From: Branchiostoma floridae
Taxonomy: Eukaryota > Chordata > Leptocardii > Amphioxiformes > Branchiostomatidae
Assembly (NCBI RefSeq): GCF_000003815.2
Contig: NC_049987.1
Location: 20,449,381-20,513,380 of the forward strand
DNA: 64,000 nucleotides
Direction: 5' to 3'
Numbering within the stretch: the first letter of the stretch is position 1; each line of letters starts with the position of its first letter. Made by a program: the position numbers and the translations under genes. Below are positions 11,516-25,100 of the stretch, piece by piece. A model generated the notes under the pieces. That model ran no database searches, had not been told where the DNA came from, and saw only the letters and a list, made by a program, of their open reading frames with translations.

Positions 11516-13302
11516 GGAGGACACCTTCATCTGCCACAGCTTCCTGTGCCACATCTCCATGTCATAGATCTCAGCAGACTCCGCGTGCTCCACCAGGGCT
11601 TCTAACAGCGCAACTACGTCCTGGGAAGGGGACAGAATCAACGTGACCTCCGTAAAAACAAGAATTCGAATATCTTATCACTGCTTGAAAGACTGCAACT
11701 GCAAAGACAAAAATTGCAAACGATCCTGAAGATATCTCTCTATTTTCATGACAACTTTGTCCCCCGACGACCTGGGGGTCAAGGGACTAGGTAGGTACTA
11801 GGCAGTAAGGTAAAACCTCCGTAGAATATCTAGATTTTCTTTGTTTTCCTGCAAAATTGCAGCTCATTAATTCTGCAAATAAGATTTTGATTAAGATTAC
11901 ATATCTCCCAGACAGGTTGATCAATGACAAATCCTACCAAGGATAGCCTGACCTCTGACCACTCAATGAAAATGACAACTTGATAGTATTTATTTTGTTA
12001 TTATCATTATTGTTTTCTTTAGTTTCGTACCATTATTTTCATTCATCATTTGTATTGATATCATCATCACTAGCAGCATCTATTGTTATGATTAGTATTA
12101 TTGTTTACATCAGTTTCATTACCATTGTTATTTAATCATTTCATTTATTGCTGTCTATTTATGTTTGCCTATGTTTGTGATGAATATGTTTAATTTCTTT
12201 TTATGTAACACGCAGGGCTCCACTGAAAAGCAGTGCAAGAGCACTGAGCTTGGACCACCCTGGATAAAGATTACAGAAATAAATAAATAAATCAATAAAC
12301 CAACTCTGAACTCCACTTTCTGTAACGTTAACTCCTATCCAGTTTTAGTTCACTAATTTTCCAATTGTGACAGAAAAGACAGAAGATCGATGTGCACAGT
12401 ATCTGTAGGTTGACTGTACTGAGGAAATTTCCCCACCTCTTTTCGAAAAGCATAGTTTTCACATGTTGAATGGCAAGTACGAAGGACTCACCATTTTGTC
12501 AAAATCTTCCGGTCCCTTCTCCAGGTAGTTCACTATCTCCATGAACAGCCTGTCGTAGTTCACGGTGGCATTGCGCATGCGTATGTAAGCCCTCACCCAA
12601 TCCTCTGCGCTCATCTAAAATAAGATCAATGACATCAGGCTTATGTTTATAACATGTTGATTTTGAGTTGTCACATATGTTTCAATTATTTGTGTTTCCT
12701 CTTAACTTTGTATTTTTCCGTGATGTTATTTTGTTTTGTCAAATATACTCTTCAACAAAACATTGGGACCGTATTAAAGTACCAAAGAAATTTTCAATTA
12801 ATTCGATAGGCCAATACCTTTTCATGACGATCCATCCACATGCAACTATACATCGCTAAAAACAAAAGCTTCAAAACTAAAGCTGCAGTCTTGGGGAAAG
12901 TAAAGAAATAAAGTCATAATTAAAGCTAGCAGACTCACGTCGGGTGTGATGGTACTTCTCGGCACGGCGATGGCCAGTCTGTCCTCCCTGGGAAGCAGTA
13001 GGGACTCCCCGTGGCACTCTGGGATCTTCACATCAAACGCCGACAGGTTCTTAACCTAAGGTGGTAAGGTGGTGTCATGGTTAGTCTGTGTGACACAAAC
13101 TCAGTAGAGATTGTGGTAGAGATTAATCAAGACCTCCGGTTTGGTCTTACGCAGCTTGTGTGCAAAACTGGTGTTACGCCTCTACCGGTGATGCCAAACA
13201 AACAAACAAACAAACAAACAAACAAACCTTGTAAGGTTTTATTTCCGGCCTCTTGAACTGCTTCTTGGGTCTCGGAACCCTTTTCTCGCTTTCCTCCGCC
13301 AT
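11468..13302 (-). CDS. Unknown small protein ('gene E'), paralogue of 57224-58272
   Basis: Four exons on the minus strand: 13302-13228 (25 aa, MAEESEKRVPRPKKQ), 13055-12939 (39 aa), 12614-12492 (41 aa) and 11620-11468 (50 aa plus stop). All introns are phase 0 with good GT-AG sites, giving a 155-aa protein. The N-terminus is lysine/arginine rich. There is no signal peptide, membrane segment or domain I recognise. Exon 3 has NYDRLFMEIVNYLEKGPEDF, matching QYERTFTKLVNYVERGPEGF in the gene at 57224-58272, and both end in a W/Y-rich acidic tail (SGWEECYQIWYDYSDY here). The two proteins are clearly related. The gene is divergent from the first C45 gene, with 1.7 kb between the starts. The function is unknown. 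The exons are well supported by phase and by the paralogue. Confidence 0.75.
11990..12298 (+). mobile_element. Probable 3' end of a non-LTR element
   Basis: T-rich low-complexity sequence (TATTATCATTATTG...) leads to GCAGGGCTCCACTGAAAAGC and CTGGATAAAG, closed by (AAAT)n at about 12280-12298. This is a common layout for 3' UTR remnants of LINE-like elements. It lies in the last intron of gene E, in antisense orientation. No reverse-transcriptase coding remains. Confidence 0.4.
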
Positions 13303-14995
13303 AGTTGGTGTTGTTTCGTCTTCTTACTCCCAAAACAGAAAAGAGATTGAAACTTTAGAACAAGCAGAGTACTTAGCATATTGCTTTTGTGTACAATGTA
13401 TACATGGTTAAGTTTCGTTTTGTCCATTGCTTGCGTGTCTATGAACAGTTCGGACATGTACATTGTATATTACAGTATAGGGTTATATGACTTGACCCCC
13501 TTTCCTTTGGTTGTACGCAGCATATGCTGGCATCCTGCCCAGTTTATATGAACATAAATGTAACAGACGACCGGTTGACCATCAAGTGCAAACATAGAGG
13601 TCCTCTTTTGACTTTAAATAAATACAAACCGAGTAAACTTGCATATCGAAGTCACTATAGGTTAGCCTTGTATTTCCAGATTTTGCTTTGTGATATTGGG
13701 ACAACATACAATATTTCAAAGGCTAACTCTATAAATACAGATATACTAGCGGTTTCCCTTTAAAGATCAACATTGTGCATGAACTAGTCTAGAGTAAATG
13801 GTAACTGCGTCTTGCAACACCCCCCGGTTGCCCCTGAGTATGTCCTGTTGTAGAATATGCTATTATTGTAATATACTGTGAGTTTGAAGACACTCTCTTC
13901 ACAATGTATTGCAGATATATTCATATTCGCATATTGTTGCATGTCCAAGTCAAATGTCCTATATTAACTTTGTCAGCAGTCATAACTACATGTAGTTTTA
14001 CATAGCCATTGGCTAGTTGATCAGCCCTGGATATAAAACCTTCTTGATTTCAGGGAAAAGGTACGTTCAGTTGACATGCTTACCTGAGTTCACTGCACGG
14101 AAATGTGGTGGTAGCACCTCGCTTGTTTGTCTACAGAGGCCGGTAACGTTATAATATATAAACTGCGCAATGGTATTGACTTACGCACAGCCCTGCACAG
14201 CCCGCTAGGGGCCGCATGGCATTACTGGGATAGGCCGGCATCGTGTTACATGTATAGGAGTGACGTCACCGGTCACTGTCACTGCGCCAATGACGTAGTC
14301 TCCAAGCAGAGGTTAGGCTCCGACTGTTTTTTAGGTGATTTTATCGGGCTTTTTAATTTGTCAGATTTTTTGTCCGCCAGCCAAACAAAAAGGAAACCCG
14401 ACAAGGCTGACAAAAAAGTCCAAAACCAACCGGAGCCTAGCCTCTATTTGAAGAAAAGTCACCAAGTTTTCTGTTGAGATTCTACATCTTCGTAAGATTT
14501 AAACGTCTCTACATGTAGCCGCTTGTATTGTACCATGTACAGATGTACTTAGTATATTGCTCAGTAGGCATTAGGTTGAGAAGGTGAGAAGGGTATTGTT
14601 CAGTCACCAGGGCTTGCCCTTGGGTGGCCTTGGTTGTATTAATTTAGACAACAAAAAAACAAATCAAATCAATTACCTGTGTGGCACCATGACGTCACTT
14701 GCCTGGGGGCATCCCTGACCCCTTACGTCACAGGTCGGGTCCTCCTTTTCCTTGGTGTCACTGGATTAGTCGGGCACGACTAGGCATTGTTTACGGGCTG
14801 GGCAGAACCGGCAAGACTGGTCTTGCGTTGCGTCATTTTCTGCACGTGTTTTGTTAGCTGTTCGTTTATATAGTCTGTCAAAAGACGAATCTCGAAGTAA
14901 GCATTGGCCCCGCGCAGCATTAGGTCTTGTAAAGAAGTATAAGAAGGACTTGAAGACGTCCTCTACTTGAAGCTGAGTCTTCAGCCGGCGTGGCC
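13303..14995. other. Divergent intergenic region between gene E and the first C45 gene
   Basis: 1.7 kb separates two start codons facing away from each other, so it should contain both promoters. A TATA-like GATATAAAACC occurs near 14030 on the plus strand, about 960 bp before the C45 start. It would fit only if there is a 5' UTR intron or a long leader. Open frames such as 14127-14477 show no domain. Confidence 0.35.
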
Positions 14996-17900
14996 ATGTC
15001 TGTGCGCATCCTGCACGTGAGGGGAACGCACCGAGAGGTCGGGCTGCAGGTCGGCAGGACCTTCCGACGGCAGATCGGGGAGTTTCTGCAGAAATACGCC
15101 AACTTCGGAAAGCTTCTCCTGCCCTACTTCGGAACCACGGAGGGGAGACAAGTGTACGAAGGTCTGAGTTTTTATACCCTTTAATACTACTATACAGTCT
15201 CGAAGCAGATGTTGGGTCAAAGTGGACAATGGTATTTTTTTTAGGATAATCTATCCCAACGTCTGCTTAGAGAATACATGTACATGATGCACAATGTAGC
15301 AAGTGGAGTTATGTATGGAAACCGTGGTTACGTGCAAAGTTGGGTAAAAGTGACTGAGTATACTACATAGACATATAAAGGCTGAGGTAAAGCTGGAACC
15401 AAGTATTTCTGTTTTTCCAGTGGAGCAAATACGTAATTTCCCAAGGGATGAATAATCATGTGATGATATCTTTATCAACGGCCTTTGTTGAGAACATCGG
15501 TACGTGAAATCCTAAGCGTATAAATTTTCATGTGTTAATGTGTTAAAATGTACATGTGGGAGGTGAGTTAAACCAATTGGTTAAACTTCGTCAAGTTGAA
15601 GGGGCAACCAAGATGTCTTGAGATGAAATAAACAAATATTCAGCAAAATAAAGAAAAGAAAAACCGACAAGATAAACATTTCTAGACAAAGCTGCCCCAG
15701 GTGTTGGTTCACAATGTGCATATCACACACAAACACCCAAAACTGGGTCTAGGCAGACCGCTTGGGACACTTGTTCATTGATATTGATGATGATTTTTTT
15801 CTAATCTAAAGATCTAATGACTGCATATTCCCAGGGTACCTGCAGGTGGCCCAGTCAGTGTACCCACAGTACATGGAGGAGGTACAGGGGGTGGCGGAAG
15901 GAGCGGGGGTGTCATTTGAACACCTGTTCCTCTTACACTGCCGCCCTGAGATGCTCCTCATGCTGAAGAGCAAACAAAAAAATATCGACGAAACTTCAGG
16001 TGTGTTTTTACTTGTTTCACAGTCTGAGGGGAAGTCTAGACTTTGGTACACGAATCTTGATACACAAATTCTGAGGGAAGGAATATAACTGATAACTATT
16101 AATCATCATGTATCAAATTTGTAGGTACTTGTACTTGATTTTGGGGCAACAGAGGTTGATTAGGCTCAGCTGGTGTTTGGAGTTGAAACAATATAGCAGT
16201 ACAGTAGTCAGAGCCATGTTCGTGGCGTAAATGAGTTTGCTGTGAGAACATATTGAGTCAGCATGACCACTGCGAATATGTAGAATAAGTTTAGGCATTC
16301 AGGCAATGAGATACTCTGCATACATGATTTTTGAAAACAGTCAGATACAACAGCATCCACTGTCTTTGATCAGTGACTGAATATGCATAACATTGCCAAG
16401 CAACAAAATAAAGTTTAGGCATTCAGGCAATGAGATACTCTGCATGATTTTTGAAAACAGTCAGATACAACAGCGTCCACTGTCTTTGATCAGCGACTGA
16501 ATATGCATAACATTGCCAAGCAACTTTTTACAGTGGTATATTAAACTTGTTTTCAAATTTTCTCTCCAGGTTGTACATCTGTGTTCCTGAACTTCCGCAA
16601 TGGCCCTAGGATCCTTGCTCACAACGAGGACGGCGACGCAAACATCCAAACGTGTGCGTACGTCATTGCGGCAAACATTGCACCGTACCAGCTTCCGAAC
16701 GGCGACGTTCTTCCAGAGGAGAACTTTACCGCGTACTGCTACCCTGGAGTTTTGCCCGGAGTGGCGTACGCCTACAACTCTCACGGCGTCTGCTTCTCCA
16801 CTAACGCGCTGCTGGCAAAAACGCTCAAGTGTGACAGGATAGGTGAGACCAAAACAGTCTGTACACGCTGTTTCTTTTTTCATCATCATCTGGGTGATCT
16901 ACTTGCTTAGATATTGTATGATGCAGAGACTGTAACGTTATATGTGCTTTGTATTCTTTTAAAGGGGTTAGTATTGTACGTAGAGACAGGTGTATATGAC
17001 TCTACTTAAGGCCTGCAACAAGAGCAAGCTCCATTGTCTTCAAAGTTTGTTCTCTGTGTCTCCCAATCTGGGGAATTGCAGAGGGAAGAAGAGCTAGTGG
17101 GATATCATAGATACCATAAACATAATCACCTGTCTTTTCAGCAGAAGGTTTCCTCTTTGTTTCATAGTAGTCGTTAGTACATAGATAAAGAATCCTACCT
17201 CTAGACCTCAAATTCTACAGAGCTAAGCTGGATCCATATTTCTAAATCCCCTTTACTATGATTGATTAAATATAATTAATCTTTGTCCTCTTTTTTTCTG
17301 CAGTTCGCCACTTCATGAACCGTGCCCTCCTAACGGCCTCCTCCGTAGAACATGCCGTGGACATGCTCCGGAACACTCCTGTGGGCGTGGCCATGGGGTT
17401 CGGTAGTAACATAGCAACACTCCATGACGACAGTGTGAGGATGTACTCTGTAGAGTGTGCACCGGTTGATGGGGAATCTGGCACTCTGGTCTCCCTACGT
17501 GGGATTGAAGCAGTGGAGAAGGGTTCTGTCGGCCACTACTATCACTACAACATGTATGTGGATGATCTTTGATAATGTTCAAACTTACCCGATAGTTCAA
17601 CAGGTAGTTAAGGACCTGGTTCCAGTTAAGATTAGTTAACCGAGGGACCCCGGTTCAAGCCCCAGGGTCTGGACATCGCGCGATGAGGGAGTCTGAGCTG
17701 CACTCTCTTTTGGACGGGACACGAAATGGATGTCCTGTGTTCAAGATGGTGCCTTGTGCAGGTTAAAGGGGAAGGACTTAGCAACCCCTTCCTGTAAAAG
17801 TTACCCTGCTACTGAACAGCAAGGAAATTTTTTGTTGCTGTTACACAATTGACTGGTCCCCGTGGTCAAATTAATGTCCTTGATACGTTTTGTACAAGCA

Positions 17901-20461
17901 ACATACAAAGATAGGAGTAGCTTAATGATACTTCAGACAACACAAAAATCCCCCACTATGACCCTGCTTTCTTTCAGTGTCCGGCTGGGCTTAAGGTTTC
18001 AATATCTAACGGGAGGTGCCCCAAAACGGTACGCTTTTTCTTGCGCTCAAACTCATGGCGCTCCATCGCTAGTTGCCTGAGAGTGGTCAAATTTTGATGA
18101 CTGAATTTTTTACTCATAGATTTGAACAACATACTTGAATAAGAAATGCATTCATGTGGTTCATGAACCTTTCGCGCTGCGTGTTACAAGCGGCAAACAC
18201 TGAGAGACAATTTTGTGTATGTAACCTTCCAATTTTGTGCTACGCTGAACAGTGTGCCTAACTCGGTACGCTTTTTTTTATATTTTGCTCTCTTCAGAAG
18301 TAAGTGGTAAATTTAAGTACACAGAAAAAAATCAATAGTATGATATTTTAGCTTTCTTTTGACAGTAAAATCGTGACTGTATGTACTTCTTGTCTCACAT
18401 GAGGAAGGCTGTACCTAGAACAATCCAGCTGATGTTTTACGGGCAAAGGGCTGAATGCACTGATTGTGAATGCCCGACTAAAAAAACATTACGAAAAAAC
18501 GACACCGCCAACATCAACAAAACTCAGTCTGATTATATGAAAATATCATCTACATCTCTCTGTCAAGTCTTATTTTCATAGACAGCACGAATCATTTGTT
18601 ACAGTCAAATAAATCTTTGGAGCGTTCTCTAGTCTGCCACCTTCACGGCCACACTCCCTTGGGAGTACAATGGTGGCAATGTTTATGTCGCTTCCTTTTG
18701 GTTGCTTTTCTACTCAACAAAAATTTGAAGACCCATATTCATAGTGTTTTATGGAGCTTTATTTATGCGTATCATGGCAGTTGTATGACTGCTTGGATGA
18801 GTTCGTATAGTTAGCAACACGAGCCGCCAATACGCAGAGGCCGGTGACCGAAGTGATTCAGCACTGTCAACATTACTGTTAGAATTCTGTGTTTTTTTTA
18901 AACATGAAGTAAATATGTTAAAGTATACTTGGAATGCAAATTAAAGCTGTGTGCATGGACTTGGTTTATTTACCTTTGTAATCAGCATAGTCAGTGGCAA
19001 CAAACACGGTGTACTTATGGATAATAAGATCAGCAAAAAATCCGTACCGTCTTACGACGGGGACCGTCTTAGGGCGGCCCCCGTTAAGACCGAACAAGTT
19101 AGCTTGATGTGGCAATGTCATTGGACACTCCCTTCTATATTATTCAGGTATGACCACCTGGACATACCCCAGTGGCTGACCCCAAGTTCTCTACACCGGA
19201 AGTCACGTGCTGATGAGATGGACCCAGCCAAGACAGTACAGGACGTGCTCAACTTTCTTGGTATGTGTGAAAGTCTGTTCCAACCCATCCCAAACCACTA
19301 ACTTAAAGATGAATTCAATACGACAATCATTGTGACCTTAAAAAATTGATTACCAGTTCATCATTTTCTAGCTGTGCTTTGTTCTCCTCAATTGCATTGA
19401 GCAAACAAAACTGTCTTAAAATCCTGAATACAATACTGTTAATGCTCAAATGTAGGGTTACACCGTACCTTTATGTTTGACACTCCAATGCTCTGACCCT
19501 AACCCTTTACATTACCAAGCCCTCAACATAACATAGGGGTGTTGGAACATAGGGGTGTCAGAAAATGGGGTGGGTGTCAGTACACAGGGTTTTCGGAACC
19601 TAGCTAGGGTGTCAGAACATTCCTTTTTTAACCTCCTTGGTCTGTGAGAACATTGATATCGAGGTGTCAGAACATTGGCAGGGGTGTTTAATTTCGACTT
19701 TCCAAGCTAATGGTTCCCCTTTGAGTTGACTTCCCGATTATAACTTATGGTTCCCCTTCCAAGTTATGGCTGAGTCTCAACAAATGTCTCTCTTTTAGGT
19801 GACTCAGAAGACCCAGAGTACCCGATTTATCGGCATGGAACAATGAAAGATGAAGTCATAACTGCAACAACAGGTATGTCATGTAATAGCCAGCTCTCTC
19901 ACTGAAAATGTAGCAAACAAAACTATTTTCCATTGACAGGGAGGGAACAACACCCTGTTGCTTTTAACACCAGCTTTGTAAAAATCTTATTGAGGTCAAA
20001 CAAACCCGATTTTGTGTAAGGGCCATTTGTTGAAAGGAATGACACTAAAGATAAGAAAAGTTGAGAGATCAAATCGACCTTCATCTCTTCAAGATGCACG
20101 GACACGCAAACAAACACACACATAAATGCATGCATGCATACAGAGTTATTACAGACATACATACGAGCACAGCGAAAACGTGACATTACAACAAAAACAA
20201 AAACCAGTCAGAGAGCTTCATTGTAGCATAGGGTACCAAGCTGCATCAATAACAGGTAAGAAAAAAATATGCATCAAGCTATTTCAGTTGATTTAAAGGT
20301 TATGCAACAGAAGAACACTTAAGAACCTATCGGGAGTTGTAGTTTTAAATACTGGTCCTCTTTCTTTTCCAGCTGTTTTTGACCTTGAAGCTGGAGTGCT
20401 AGAGATTTACACGGACAACCCTAAGTCTCAACTATCGCCAGACTGCATTTTCCATCTCTAA
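14996..20461 (+). CDS. C45/AAT-family Ntn hydrolase, copy A
   Basis: Seven exons: 14996-15161, 15835-15999, 16570-16842, 17304-17553, 19148-19260, 19799-19873, 20373-20461, with matching GT-AG phases; 376 aa. The family (peptidase C45; fungal acyl-CoA:6-APA acyltransferase; insect Tan) is made as a precursor that cuts itself before a cysteine, which then becomes the catalytic nucleophile hydrolysing or forming amide bonds. Here exon 2 ends ...DETS and exon 3 opens with Gly111-Cys112 (GCTSVFLNFRNGPRILAHNE), the expected cleavage site, followed by NEDGD. The N-terminal GTHREVGLQVGRTFRRQI and later SVEHAVDMLR, MYSVECAPVDG and HYYHYNM also fit. There is no signal peptide or obvious membrane segment, so it is likely cytosolic. 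Its exon sizes match copies B and C; its last exon is 6 bp shorter. The substrate cannot be read from sequence; a Tan-like N-acyl amine is one possibility. Confidence 0.88.
16289..16524 (+). repeat. Tandem duplication in intron 2 of C45 copy A
   Basis: Two consecutive units starting GTTTAGGCATTCAGGCAATG (at 16289 and 16413) and both ending CATAACATTGCCAAGCAAC. They differ by a few substitutions and a 4-bp deletion. The second unit ends 45 bp before exon 3, next to the pyrimidine tract of its acceptor. Confidence 0.9.
17600..17830 (+). repeat. tRNA-derived SINE fragment
   Basis: A box-B-like GGTTCAAGCCCC near 17651 follows an upstream tRNA-like portion. The body GGACGGGACACGAAATGGAT leads to GTTAAAGGGGAAGG. 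It does not match the SINE families at 638 or 62746, so it is probably a separate family. It lies in intron 4 of C45 copy A. Confidence 0.5.
18007..19085. mobile_element. Non-autonomous DNA transposon, ~1.08 kb
   Basis: The left end TAACGGGAGGTGCCCC (18007) and the right end GGGCGGCCCCCGTTA (to 19085) form imperfect terminal inverted repeats. Pairing continues inward (AACGGT on the left, ACCGTC on the right). The interior has no transposase-like frame. A short relative with the same ends and the same interior (CACTAGTTGCC-type) is at 21689-21865. It sits in intron 4 of C45 copy A. Confidence 0.65.
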
Positions 20462-22126
20462 ATATAACCTGCAATGCAACAGTAATGTCTGACCCTTAAT
20501 GTTTCTTATTTGGTGCTTGAACAAAGTTTTATTGTAAAAGAAGAAGGCAATCAGAAGGACACACTGTGGTAAAAATGTGAGCCAATTAATATACCGGTAC
20601 ATGTCAAAAGATAGTGGATGCTATCTGAAATGTCTGACCATTTCTAACATCATATCCATTTGCTTGAGTACCTGCTTTTTTGCATATCTGTTACCTAACT
20701 GTCCAACAACCTTGATCATTGATGTTATGTACAAATGTGCAACAGTTTTACATATTTTATAAGGTTTATCATGAACCAGTGTCTATGAATCCCCATGGTG
20801 CACTTACTATAATTGTTTACTTAATAGGTGAAGGGATGAAAATGTATAGTACTTTGTTTTACTGTGAAAAGTTAGCAGCCTTGCCCATGGCATAATTGCT
20901 TAACTAAGAAGGTAGAATTACTCTTAAAGAGTAGAAAACTTTAATTTGTTTTGTTTAAAAAACATTTGAAATGATAGACCGACACATTTCTGTGTCTGAC
21001 ATAAGATAATCTATTATTGGTACTTTGTATCAATTGCAAGTTGTAAAAACTGTAGATTTGCTTTTTAAGTAATGTAACCTCGTTCCTCTAAAAATGTTTA
21101 AAGTATATAACTTCTTTGCAATTGATTCACCACAAAACACTTAGGCTGACTCTAGAGCCACTCTAGTCTATGTTTTGGGTTTAATGGTTATACACTAGCT
21201 GAAGCGTGATAACAGATATATGTTCATGCAGTCCATTGTCTTGCTTAAAATTCTGCAAGCAGGGTTCTTTATTATGTATCAAGTAATACATTTGCTGATT
21301 TACCAGCATTGGGATGTGTTTCAGTTAGCAGACCCCCTCCCTATGTAACTGGTCTTTGCTCTTCCCTTTTTAACGTTCAAGGACATATTTCACAATTTTG
21401 GAATAAAAGACTATTTGAAAGCACAAAAATACACATCTACTATATAACATTTTTGTTCCAAAGAAATTCTACATCATCAATATTTTTGAAAATAGTATAA
21501 CCAAGAAAATATAATGCAAAGGTACAAATCTAAATCTGTAGGTAAAATACAACTGTACCGTCCTTTGTTCAACAGGTGTAAAATGTAACACTCAAAGTGA
21601 ACATATACAAGAAAAAAGTTATCTAATAGTGTAACAGTTCAGTATCTCCTTGTTACACCAGTGTAGCAAACTAGATATAATTATATTATGGGGGCCGCCC
21701 TCAGATGCTATGCTTTTTTACGCGCTTGAACTCACGGTGCTCCATCACTAGTTGCCAAAGAGTGGTCAAGTTTTGATCAAAGAATTTTTAACACATTTAT
21801 CTAAAGACCATACTTGGATAAGTGGCATCTAAAGGCAGGAAGCATCTTAGGGCACCCCCCGTTAGTTTAGATCCCTGATCATCTACATATGTACATCTAA
21901 GATATAGAAAGCAGTTTAACAGAATTCAAATTCCTTAAAACGTCAAACACACAATCTGACAGCAGTCATTTGCAAAAAAGCCATGAGGTTAAAGTAGAGT
22001 TGAACAGTTACAGTCTGTAGTTTCCAACACACAAAAAATGGACTTTTAAGTTAAACTTTGTTTTGGACTGATTTGTACCAACACAGATGAACTTTGAACT
22101 TGAGGCTCTGTTGTGTGACTTGAACA
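20462..22126. other. Convergent 3' region between C45 copy A and GNAT 1
   Basis: AT-rich, no exon found. It should hold the 3' UTRs of both genes, which converge here. It contains AATAAA near 21401 on the plus strand and TTTATT (AATAAA on minus) near 21268, either of which could be a poly(A) signal. It also contains the small element at 21689-21865. Confidence 0.4.
21689..21865. mobile_element. Short relative of the 18007-19085 element
   Basis: GGGGGCCGCCCTCAGATGC on the left pairs with GCATCTTAGGGCACCCCCC on the right. The interior shares sequence with the left part of the larger element, including GCTCCATCACTAGTTGCC and GAGTGGTCAA. Confidence 0.6.
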
Positions 22127-25100
22127 CTAGAGCTGCTTCTGCATCTTGTAAAAGTCCTGTAAAGAATTTAGATAAATAACATTAAATGCAATAAAAACAA
22201 ATACTACAAATGGTACTGGTTAGACAAGATATGAACATTGGAAATTACTGACCTCAAAAAGGCTATGAGACTACCTGTACATTTATACATGTAACATTAC
22301 CTAAATTCTACTTAGCACTACAAGTGAACAGTCACTCACCGCACTTCCCAACGCACACCGCATGAAGCAGCTACCATTGACTGTTTCAGTGATGCCGTAG
22401 CCCTGTCGTTCGTACAGATGAACCGCGCGGTTGCTCTGCTTCACCCACAGGAATATTGACTGTAGTTGTGAGAAAAGGACAAAAAGTTAAAGACCTTCCC
22501 GCACCAGATTGTATATAGGGCGGAGCCCATCTCTGTTTCTGTAGCCCTGGGCCACACACGGGGCTAGTCGACTGGTAGTGGCAGGTTGTTGTTTGTTTAA
22601 CTACCATCCATGATACCCTATCTCAAATGCTGTGTTACACAGAGAAAGCAGCACCCACAGGAGTATCGTCTGTATATCGCCATTGTAAGAAAAGAAATCA
22701 ATTGGTCATACATAGGCTATCAAATCAATCTTATTTCATGCATTTCAGAGAAAAAATCTTTTAGAAGTGCTTTTGTTTAGAACATATTTGAAGCTATCAT
22801 TATCAGAAAAAGCAAGAAAATGTATTGACTGGCTTCTTGGAAAGACTGTGACAACAAACCTTGAATGTCATATCAACTGCAAGCTTTTAAAGTTTGCTTT
22901 TTTTGTACCACTGTACTTTTATGTCATAAATCTATGAATATGTTAAATGAATCAGATAAATAAGACTGTAATACATGTGTAGTAGATTTCCAAATTTCCT
23001 GTGACACTTTTCTGTTAGGACAAATCTTAAACAACAAGAAGAAATTTAACATAGAATATTGTCTGAGACCTGCAAAAATGACCACCTCTTTATACGGACC
23101 ACCAGGCCATTGTGATGACTTTTTGATGGTCTATTAGATGATTTTTCTATTGGCACAAGTATCAATAATCCTGTCTCAAATTACTGAAGTATTAAGAATC
23201 ACCTGTCCCACACAATGAGACTTTGTTGGTCCCGAGTGGCCTCCCAGGGCAGTTTTGACTGTATTTCAAAAGATGTGGATAACAGCCTACACTATGATTA
23301 ATTTTGGGCAAATTTTGCACTTTGGACAAACAATTCTAACCCTTTACAGCTAATACTTACAAAATTGACACTTAATGAAAAGCTTCCATGCCATTGTATA
23401 GATGTTAATGACCCCCAGCGGGGGACGTCACATGTCATTGAAAATCGAAAAATATAGAGATTTAAAAAAAATCTCCAGACTATTTCAAAAAGTCTCCAGA
23501 TTCACAGTTTTAAACAATCTGGAGATTATTTTAGATTATCAGATTAAATCAAATTTTTCAATTTGATATCACAATTAATGTTGAAATGTTAATAGCTACT
23601 TGGCCTACCGTGCATCCATGTTGCCTGGCATCGTAATCTGCCCTATCCATCAGCATCTTGCCGATGCCCCTCCCGCGAAAGCTTGCGTCCACCCCGATGT
23701 GGTCTACGTAACACTGCCCCATAGGAACGCTGGTGCCGTCTACAGCACAGCCCAAGCATATCAGTCTGCAATGTTGTTCAAGAAGATTATGGCAGCATCT
23801 CATCACAACATCTTACAAAATATAATACGAAACATAACATTTAATCAATGTTTAGTCGCTACCTCACATCCTGAAATGTGAATATGCATCTTATGATCTC
23901 CAGGCAGATTTACCAGTGGCATAAGATAGTGTCAAAGCTGGCCAAGGAACATACTATATTAAAAAAATGCATTTAAGTTTGTGGGGATTTAATTTCGTGG
24001 TAGCGGGAAAAAGGACTTTTCGTGGTGGTTTTAATTTTGCTGTAGCACCATGCACTTTAGTATCTTAATGCCTTGGAAAAATATTGGCGGCGGTTTTAAA
24101 TTCGCGGTGAAATGGCCAACACGAAAACCGCGAACATAAATCCATCGTGAACATTTCTGCACTTACAGTAGTTTAGTGAGCTAAAGGGAGTCAGCTGGCC
24201 AGCTATGATACTTATCTTATGCCAATGGTAAATCTGCCCGGAATTATGCATTTTCAATTTGTTACTTACTGACGTAATGTTAACTACAGTACTGCTAAAA
24301 CCTTCTTTAGCCTTTTAAGGTGCTATGATAATAAAACCATTTACAGTATTCTGCTTGAATGTACATTCCTAGTTCTCATATAGAATTTGTGTATGGGCAA
24401 TTGTTGTGTTAGTCTGTTTACTGTACAAACAAACAAAATCCTTACCCACGAGTGCCCCAACAACCAAGGTACGAGCAGGCCTCCCCACACTGGAAATCTT
24501 CCTCAGCACTGCAACGGAAAAAGGAACCAAGATTTCATTCATTCCTTTATTCATTCATTCCTTCATCCATCCATCCATCCATCCATCCATCCATCCATCC
24601 ATCCAGTCATTCATTCATTTCTCCCTATATAAACATGATTATAAGCCATGTGATTGCACACACCCAATGTACATACCTGTCTCCATGGAACCTGAGTGCC
24701 ATCGCACCAGCCTGCCTGCCTTCATACATGGCTATGCGATATCGGTGCCACACGTTTCGGGACCTCCCCAGACTACTGGCTGACTGTTTGACCGCACCCT
24801 CCATGCTATAGAACAACATTTTTTAATGTGAGTTATCAAATTAACATTGAATGTTATCACAACTATGATGATTATATTGTTTTGGGTTCTTATATACTTT
24901 TGTTTTGCATGACAACAGAATTACCATACTATTTATACTACGTGCTGGCTATAATAGTGTAAATGACATGCTAAACCCAATATGCTGACTTATTCATATA
25001 TGTCTGTTTAGTTGTACTGTAAGTAGTTGTTATAGACCTTACGAAAGCGAAAGTCGCTGTACTCTCGTCCTATCAATAAAGATTTCTGTATATTTCAAAC

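Noticed and set aside
14127-14477. 116-aa open frame upstream of C45 copy A
   Set aside because: No domain, no splice-consistent partner, and a composition like the surrounding non-coding DNA.
15421-15502. Possible extra exon of C45 copy A (WSKYVISQGMNNHV..., between good AG and GT sites)
   Set aside because: Its frame is phase 0, but exon 1 ends in phase 1. Read in the required phase it meets a stop. Exons 1 and 2 join directly in all three copies.
24536-24606. CRISPR-like array
   Set aside because: Units are contiguous 4-bp microsatellites without spacers. None of the tandem repeats in this window has the repeat-spacer form.
24387-24811. Overlapping open frames rich in PSIH repeats
   Set aside because: Made by the (ATCC)n tract and by antisense reading of GNAT 1 exons 3 and 4.
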